Shown here: in pieces, positions 6,108 through 10,872 of the stretch
How the letters are laid out: each line of letters opens with the position of its first letter
Numbering within the stretch: position 1 is the stretch's first letter
From: CAJXZP01 sp049606935
GTDB taxonomy: Bacteria; Bacteroidota; Bacteroidia; Flavobacteriales_G; Salibacteraceae
DNA length: 10,872 bases
Assembly: GCA_049606935.1 (NCBI GenBank)
Contig: JBMYWA010000073.1
Span: forward strand, 1 to 10,872
Direction: 5' to 3'
The notes under the pieces: model-generated
The model's input: only the letters and a program-made list of their open reading frames with translations
Told to the model about the DNA's origin: nothing
The model's database searches: none
Position numbers and translations under genes: made by a program

Positions 6108-8219
6108 TTAAACCGCTTCTAATTTATTTATTTTGGTTTTTGTTTGAAAATTACCAAACAAAATAGTTACATTTTTACCATTAATTTCTAAAACCTCTCC
6201 TACTTCAGTTCCAGTTATTAAGCGAACCTTAGAGCCTAATTCAATGGGCTTCACCACTTTTTTAGGCGCTACCTTTTTACGTACAATTTTGGGTTTAAAC
6301 TCCTTTTTTACCTCTTTCTTTAATTGCTGTTTTTTCTTTACCTCGTATATTTTGGTACGCTCAATGATTAAGTATTTCCGTACCTCCTCCATAAAAGGCT
6401 TGGAAGCTTTATTACCTTTCATTTTTTTGAAAAGCTGCTCCATTTTTTTACCCCAATTAATGTATTTGTTGTTTTGCTCTAATTGGGCTTGTTGTTTTTG
6501 AATTTGTTGGGCTACATGTTGTTGCATATCTTCATAATACAACTGAGATTCTTCGGCTTTTTTTTCTGCTTTTAAGTTAGCTTCATTTAGTTTTTGAATA
6601 GACGACTTTTCTTTTTGAAGCTCTGCAATTAGCTTATCCATCTCTACCCTTTTTACATCCAACAACTTTTTGGCATCATCAATTAATGCAACAGGAATGC
6701 CATTGGTTTGAGCTACTTCAAACGTAAATGAAGAGCCCGGTTGACCCACTGATAATTCAAACATAGGTGCCAAAGACTCGCGATCGAAAAGCATACTTGC
6801 ATTAACCGCATTTCTAAGTCTGGAAGCTTTGAGTTTTATATTTGCATAATGGGTAGTAATTACTCCAAAACACTTCTTGTTATATAGGTTCTCAAAAAAC
6901 ACCTCGGCTAAGGCTCCTCCCAATTCAGGATCAGATCCAGTACCAAATTCATCTAATAATAGCAATGTTTTCTTATTGGCTACATCCAAAAAGTATTTCA
7001 TTCTTTGTAAGCGGTAACTGTAGGTACTTAACTCATTCTCAATAGACTGATTATCTCCAATATCGGTTAGAATGGTATGAAACCACCCCATTTTAGATCG
7101 ATGATCTACAGGAACTAACAGTCCGCATTGAAACATTACCTGCAATAAACCAACTGTTTTAAGAGTTATAGATTTACCTCCAGCATTAGGCCCTGAAATA
7201 ACCATCATTCGGCTAAACTTGTCCATTTTCACAGATTGTGGAAACGTGTGTTTGCCTTGCTCATTATTGGCCATTAACAACAAAGGATGTTGGGCGTCTA
7301 TTAAATCAATAACGGTTTCTTTGGTTTCTATATTCGGCTTAATTGCCTTCATTCGTTTTGCAAAACGCCCCTTTGCTTGAATAAAATCTAACTCAGGCAA
7401 TAAAAACTGATAGGTTTCAATCAGTTCAATATGCTGGCTTAATTCTTTAGTTAAAGCCTTGAATATCCTATTTATTTCTAATCGTTCTTCTTCAATTAAT
7501 TGTTCTAATTCTGAATGTAAAGGTTGATTAGATTTTGGCTCAATATAGGCCACATGTCCATTATTAGAACTTCCAATTATTCCCCCTGGAATACTCCGTT
7601 TATGACTAGCACCAACGGCCAAAACTCGTTTCCCCTTTACAAAAGATTCTGCAGTATCAGCCAATACGCCACTACCTTGAAGGCGTTTTAGTATTCGGTC
7701 AAAATTGGTGTTGATTTTTTGACGGATAGATCGAATATCCATTCTAATTTCAAACAATCTAGGTGATGCGTCATCTTTTACTTGATGTTTGGCATCCAAA
7801 ACCTTTTCAATGGGTTGAATAATTTCTTTCGAGAAATAAGTGTTTTGGATGAGCCCAAATAAATGAGAATATTCATCTTCAAAAGGTTTAATAAACTTCA
7901 CCAAAGCGTTCGCTATTCTACTTGCTTGCAATAAAGCTACAAAGCCTTCTAGAGTTAATTGACTTCCTCGCTTTTTAAGAAAAATTATTTCTTTAGTCAA
8001 CTCCGTAAATTCAAGTCTAGGAAACACAGCTTCCTCGTTTTGAATATCCACAAACTCTTGTACCAAGGAAAGAGCTAAATCTACTTCAATAATATTGGGT
8101 AGAGTACTTAAATTCCTAACTCGTTCGGATGCAGTAGGCCCAAAACAAATTTTGACCAGCATTTCTTTAATGCGCTCAAATTCTAAATCTTCAATGGTTT
8201 GTTTATCTGCAAAATTCAC
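6108..8219 (-). CDS. mutS2: MutS2 family protein without Smr domain
   Basis: MutS2 is a MutS-like ATPase that acts on branched DNA and, in some bacteria, collided ribosomes. It lacks the mismatch-reading N-terminal domain. In these 703 residues, a core and clamp region (1-330) is followed by the ABC-type ATPase: Walker A GPNAGGKS (343-350), the DIGDNQSIENELSTY block (386-400), Walker B LLDEFGTGSDP (421-431) and the H-loop TTHY (His457). A coiled coil follows (about 515-600), then a Lys-rich linker and an SH3/KOW-like tail (GSKVRLITGTEVGEVLE, about 658-703). The Smr nuclease domain found at the end of Bacillus MutS2 is missing, as I recall for other flavobacterial members. The start is GTG at 8219: NFADKQTIEDLEF aligns with the usual MNxSxKTLxxLEF opening, a stop closes the frame upstream, and the promoter ends five bases before it. 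Stop codons of mutS2 and the DUF4835 gene touch. Confidence 0.93.
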   Translation of the reverse strand: MNFADKQTIEDLEFERIKEMLVKICFGPTASERVRNLSTLPNIIEVDLALSLVQEFVDIQNEEAVFPRLEFTELTKEIIFLKKRGSQLTLEGFVALLQASRIANALVKFIKPFEDEYSHLFGLIQNTYFSKEIIQPIEKVLDAKHQVKDDASPRLFEIRMDIRSIRQKINTNFDRILKRLQGSGVLADTAESFVKGKRVLAVGASHKRSIPGGIIGSSNNGHVAYIEPKSNQPLHSELEQLIEEERLEINRIFKALTKELSQHIELIETYQFLLPELDFIQAKGRFAKRMKAIKPNIETKETVIDLIDAQHPLLLMANNEQGKHTFPQSVKMDKFSRMMVISGPNAGGKSITLKTVGLLQVMFQCGLLVPVDHRSKMGWFHTILTDIGDNQSIENELSTYSYRLQRMKYFLDVANKKTLLLLDEFGTGSDPELGGALAEVFFENLYNKKCFGVITTHYANIKLKASRLRNAVNASMLFDRESLAPMFELSVGQPGSSFTFEVAQTNGIPVALIDDAKKLLDVKRVEMDKLIAELQKEKSSIQKLNEANLKAEKKAEESQLYYEDMQQHVAQQIQKQQAQLEQNNKYINWGKKMEQLFKKMKGNKASKPFMEEVRKYLIIERTKIYEVKKKQQLKKEVKKEFKPKIVRKKVAPKKVVKPIELGSKVRLITGTEVGEVLEINGKNVTILFGNFQTKTKINKLEAV

Positions 8220-8224
8220 GATTG

Positions 8225-8253
8225 CAAAATTACACAGGTCACGAACTAATCAA
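8225..8253 (-). promoter_or_regulatory. promoter of mutS2
   Basis: On the minus strand TTG (8253-8251), an 18-base spacer and TAATTTTG (8232-8225) match the Bacteroidetes consensus fully. The -7 element ends five bases before the GTG start (8219), so the transcript should start at or next to the start codon. Confidence 0.75.
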
Positions 8254-8351
8254 AGATTTAACCAACTATTAATTACATAATAAAGGTAATTGATGATATC
8301 TGACAGTATTATTATTCTTACTTTTTTAATATTGTAACCAAATAAAGACTT

Positions 8352-8870
8352 ATGAAAACGTTCAATTACAGTATTTTTCTATCATTTTGTGTTATGATTC
8401 TTATTGGCTTTGCCTCTTGTAAACATGATCCTATCCGTTCTGATATAGATTGGGAGTTATATGAAATGGCGCAAGAAACAGAAGGATTTACATGGTATAA
8501 AAACAACGCCACTCCATTAATCAAAAGTGCAGGTAGTGGCCATTCTTACCCGAAATTACGAACTAGATACAATAATGTGGCCTCTCAGTTTCTAGATTCT
8601 AATGGGCAAGTAATAGATAATTCTAAGTTTACAGATGGATCTTTAATTGTGAAGGAGTTACTAAACAATAATGACGCTTTAGAGCTGTATGCCATTTTAT
8701 TAAAAGATGCCGATAACGAACATGCGGATGCCAATGGCTGGGTATGGGGATATCTCACTGCAAGTGGCGATGTTACGGAATCGGCTACAAATAAGGGTGC
8801 GGCATGTATTAGTTGCCATTCGCAACCCGGAAATATTGACTATGGATTAATGAACAAAGAATTTCCTTAA
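8352..8870 (+). CDS. cytochrome P460-like haem lipoprotein
   Basis: This 172-residue protein has a lipoprotein signal peptide: hydrophobic residues 7-20, lipobox FASC, lipidated Cys23. A single c-type haem motif, Cys152-Ile-Ser-Cys155-His156, lies 17 residues from the C-terminus. The pattern FTDGSLIVKE (93-102), then a strand (LELYAILLKD), then NGWVWGYL (128-135), then CISCH close to the end resembles the cytochrome P460 / c'-beta family. Its members bind one haem, sometimes with an extra lysine-haem cross-link, and handle hydroxylamine or nitric oxide. Lys68 and Lys101 are possible cross-link candidates, but I cannot tell which, if any, acts. A Tll0287-like (DUF3365) sensor domain is the main alternative. 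The likely location is the outer surface of a membrane facing the periplasm. It is divergent from mutS2; only a weak TAATATTG (8327-8334) suggests a promoter. Its stop overlaps the stop of the next, convergent gene. Confidence 0.7.
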   Translation: MKTFNYSIFLSFCVMILIGFASCKHDPIRSDIDWELYEMAQETEGFTWYKNNATPLIKSAGSGHSYPKLRTRYNNVASQFLDSNGQVIDNSKFTDGSLIVKELLNNNDALELYAILLKDADNEHADANGWVWGYLTASGDVTESATNKGAACISCHSQPGNIDYGLMNKEFP

Positions 8871-10872
8871 AATCTGTAATTTCGGATATTCCAATTATAA
8901 GCATCTTCTCTTATTTTTTTACCGTCTAGGTAATAGAAATGCTCTCCCCAAGGGTAATCAAATCGAATTAAATACCGGCCTTTATTGTTTTCTACAATAA
9001 TACTTTTAGTTACAACAGTTTCATTTTCTGTTTCTACTTCTTCAGTAATTCCATCTGGATAACGTTTTGCTAATTCTTCTGGAGAGTTTTTATTCAATTC
9101 CTCCAAGTAGGCTTCTCTTTTTATTCTAGCGGCCTCTTTTCTCTTTTCTAACTCAATGGCGGCAAGCCTATTCTTTTCTGCCTGAGCGGCTTTCCTTTCT
9201 ATTTCTGAAGCATTGAATTTTTCTTGAGCATCGGCTAATTTACTTTGCGCTTGGGCATTTTCTGGTTTAAGTTTTACGGCCTTTTTATAACTCCTTACCG
9301 CACTTTTATACTGACTTTCGGTCATGGCTTCATCCCCTACCGCCATTGCGGTAGTGAAACTAGATTCTAAATCGGCTTTGGCTTGAGCTTCTGCCTCTAG
9401 CCTCATTCGTTCTCTTTCGGCTGCTAGTGCGGCAGCTTCTGCTTGTTTTCTTTGATTTTCGGCTTGCGCCAAGGCTTCTGATTTTGCCTTTTTCACCTCA
9501 CTTAATTTTTGTTTTGGATACGCTTCCTCTTGCTTTAATGCAATAGCTCCTTGATAGCTTTTAATAGCTTCATCCCACATTTCATTTTCAAAAGCCTTAT
9601 CGCCCGATGTGATAAAACCATTATAGTTATTTTCTAATTGCTCTGCTTTCTGTTGCGCTGCCAGCGCCTTATCCTGCTCTACCTGTTTGGCCCATAAAGC
9701 CTCCGTTTCTTCCAATTTTTGTTTAGGTAAAGATTCGTTAGGTTTTAGTTTAGAAGCTCCAAAAAAGAACCGTTTAGCATCAGCAAACCTTTTATCATCT
9801 AAAGATGTTTGGCCGTTTTTCATTCGCTCTGCATAATCTTCTTCCAATTCAGCAGCTGCGTTGGCTAAATCTTTTTCCTTTTGGATTAAACGGTCAATAT
9901 CATTAAGCCTTTCTTTAGGCCCTTTACTTTCAGGTTTTAGTTTGGAAGCTTTAGAAAAATTATCTCTAGCCAAATTCCAATCACTTATCACCATGGCTTC
10001 TTCTCCTTGAGTCATCAAATCACTATACTCCTTATCCAGCTTTTGCTGCGCAGCCAAAGCTTCCGCATTCGCGGTCAATTCCATTTCTTTGATTACATCT
10101 AGTTGATTTTTTGGGTAATCTTCATCTGGCTTTACTTGAACAGCTGTTTTATAAGCCGCTTTTGCCGCAACAAAATCTTTTTGTGAAAGTGCCGCATCGC
10201 CTGTATTAATGGAGGCTTGATATTCTTTTTCTTTAGCTAAAGCTTTAGCTTCCTTTTCTTTTTCGGCATTTAAAGCTTGAGTTTCGGCTTTTTGCAAAGC
10301 GGCTAATTCCTTTTGCATTTTAGAAACCTTTGGGTCTTCTGGCTTAAAAGTTCCTGCAGAATTAATAGCTCTTAAAGCCATATCCCAATTGTTGGCAGAA
10401 ATAGCCGATTCGTAATCATCTACCGCTTTATCAAACCCTTGTTGGTTTTGTTCTGCCAATTGAGATTGCCTTAACTTTTCTGCCTCCTCTGCTAAACGTT
10501 TTTCTTCGGCTTCTTGCGCTTGATCAGCAGCTAGTTTTTCGGCAGCTAATCTTTCATTTTCAATTCTCTGAGCCTCTTCCTTCTCTTTTAACTCAGCCGC
10601 TAAAGCTGCTGCCGCTGATGCCTCTGCTGCCAAACGAGCCTTTTCCTTCTCTGCTGCTTCGGCTGCTAGTTTAGCTTCTTCTTCTTTTTTACGTTTGGCT
10701 TCAGCCTCGGCTGCTAATCTTTGTTGCTCTGCTTTTTCTTTTTCTGCCGCAGCTAATTTGGCCTCTTCTGCTATTCGGGCCTCTTCTGCCGCTTTTAGTT
10801 CGGCTGCCAATTTAGCTTCTTCTTCTAATCTTGCCTTTTCGGCTTTTTCTGCAGCTATTCGCTCCGCTTCGG
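8867..10872 (-). CDS. long coiled-coil / TPR repeat protein (5' end outside window)
   Basis: The frame is open from the right edge to the TAA at 8867-8869, about 668 codons in view. No true start is visible: the TTG at 10810 is inside an uninterrupted Ala/Glu/Lys-rich run. The first ~145 visible residues (10436-10872) are an almost pure A/E/K/R/L helix, probably coiled coil. Six TPR-like units follow (9215-10435), each of the type Y...G-A...WD.A...Y..A..LKP....P...L, joined by more A/E/K/Q-rich helix. A final non-repetitive domain (8870-9055) is probably beta-rich, beginning YPDGITEEV and containing IIVENNKGRYLIRFDYPWGEHFYYLDGK in two blocks. I recall similar TPR proteins with a YP-(D/Q)-G-(I/V)-TEE tail in Bacteroidetes genomes, but know no tested function. 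Targeting signals, if any, lie outside the window. A TolA-like low-complexity resemblance is compositional only. Confidence 0.8.
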   Translation of the reverse strand, partial: EAERIAAEKAEKARLEEEAKLAAELKAAEEARIAEEAKLAAAEKEKAEQQRLAAEAEAKRKKEEEAKLAAEAAEKEKARLAAEASAAAALAAELKEKEEAQRIENERLAAEKLAADQAQEAEEKRLAEEAEKLRQSQLAEQNQQGFDKAVDDYESAISANNWDMALRAINSAGTFKPEDPKVSKMQKELAALQKAETQALNAEKEKEAKALAKEKEYQASINTGDAALSQKDFVAAKAAYKTAVQVKPDEDYPKNQLDVIKEMELTANAEALAAQQKLDKEYSDLMTQGEEAMVISDWNLARDNFSKASKLKPESKGPKERLNDIDRLIQKEKDLANAAAELEEDYAERMKNGQTSLDDKRFADAKRFFFGASKLKPNESLPKQKLEETEALWAKQVEQDKALAAQQKAEQLENNYNGFITSGDKAFENEMWDEAIKSYQGAIALKQEEAYPKQKLSEVKKAKSEALAQAENQRKQAEAAALAAERERMRLEAEAQAKADLESSFTTAMAVGDEAMTESQYKSAVRSYKKAVKLKPENAQAQSKLADAQEKFNASEIERKAAQAEKNRLAAIELEKRKEAARIKREAYLEELNKNSPEELAKRYPDGITEEVETENETVVTKSIIVENNKGRYLIRFDYPWGEHFYYLDGKKIREDAYNWNIRNYRF
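9215..10435 (-). repeat. six TPR-like protein repeats
   Basis: Units begin near 10435, 10222, 10027, 9835, 9625 and 9358 (minus strand), spaced 71, 65, 64, 70 and 89 codons apart. The shared core is (F/Y)xxxxxxGDxAxxxxxWxxAxxxYxxAxxLKPxExxPKxxL. The third and fourth units share ASKLKP, and the fourth and fifth share YPKQKL/LPKQKL. The repeats are protein-level; the DNA has diverged. Confidence 0.85.

Noticed and set aside
6102..6115. Bidirectional terminator at the DUF4835/mutS2 junction
   Set aside because: The stem is only four base pairs around AGTTAA-type loop sequence; not stable enough to call.
8327..8334. Promoter of the haem lipoprotein gene (TAATATTG)
   Set aside because: It has one mismatch in the core and no -33 TTG at 17-23 bases, too weak to list as a feature.
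10808..10810. TTG as the start codon of the TPR/coiled-coil gene
   Set aside because: The frame continues open upstream to the window edge with the same Ala/Glu/Lys-rich composition, so the true start is outside the window.
8867..10872. TolA or IgA-protease-like identity for the coiled-coil protein
   Set aside because: The resemblance comes only from A/E/K-rich composition; the TPR units and tail do not fit TolA.

Overview
The window looks like core chromosome of a Bacteroidetes bacterium, most likely a flavobacterial-type (Flavobacteriales) marine or freshwater organism. The evidence is the AT-rich DNA, the absence of Shine-Dalgarno sequences, repeated matches to the Bacteroidetes -7 promoter element TAnnTTTG, a Bacteroidetes-style omega subunit (RpoZ), a DUF4835 protein next to coaBC, a MutS2 that lacks the Smr domain, and a SPT-type alpha-oxoamine synthase.

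Layout, left to right. At the left edge a tandem DUF4389 membrane protein (minus strand) may be followed by a second gene that runs off the window. A 98-bp gap with two back-to-back promoters separates it from rnpB, the RNase P RNA (plus strand), whose P1, P2 and P4 helices can be paired by hand. After rnpB comes a terminator, then a 111-bp palindromic dispersed-type element (1116-1226), then the terminator of a minus-strand gene for a serine palmitoyltransferase / cysteate acyltransferase-like PLP enzyme. A 318-bp divergent intergenic region leads into a compact plus-strand operon: bamD (outer-membrane assembly lipoprotein), rpoZ (RNA polymerase omega), coaBC (coenzyme A synthesis) and a DUF4835 secreted protein. 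Facing this operon, with zero bases between the stop codons, is mutS2 on the minus strand. Divergent from mutS2 is a small lipoprotein with a C-terminal c-type haem motif, probably of the cytochrome P460 family. Its stop codon overlaps that of a minus-strand gene for a very long Ala/Glu/Lys-rich coiled-coil protein with six TPR-like units. That gene's 5' end lies outside the window.

Functionally these are mostly housekeeping and envelope genes: tRNA processing (rnpB), sphingolipid or sulfonolipid base synthesis, outer-membrane protein assembly, transcription, coenzyme A synthesis and recombination control. I see no transposase, integrase, CRISPR array, tRNA, toxin-antitoxin pair or recognisable defence system, and no clear candidate for a wholly new multi-gene system. 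The points most worth following up are the palindromic element downstream of rnpB, the replacement of two key residues in the decarboxylase half of CoaBC, two promoters placed so close to start codons that bamD and mutS2 should be leaderless or nearly so, the two tail-to-tail gene junctions with no space for a terminator, and the large TPR/coiled-coil protein.
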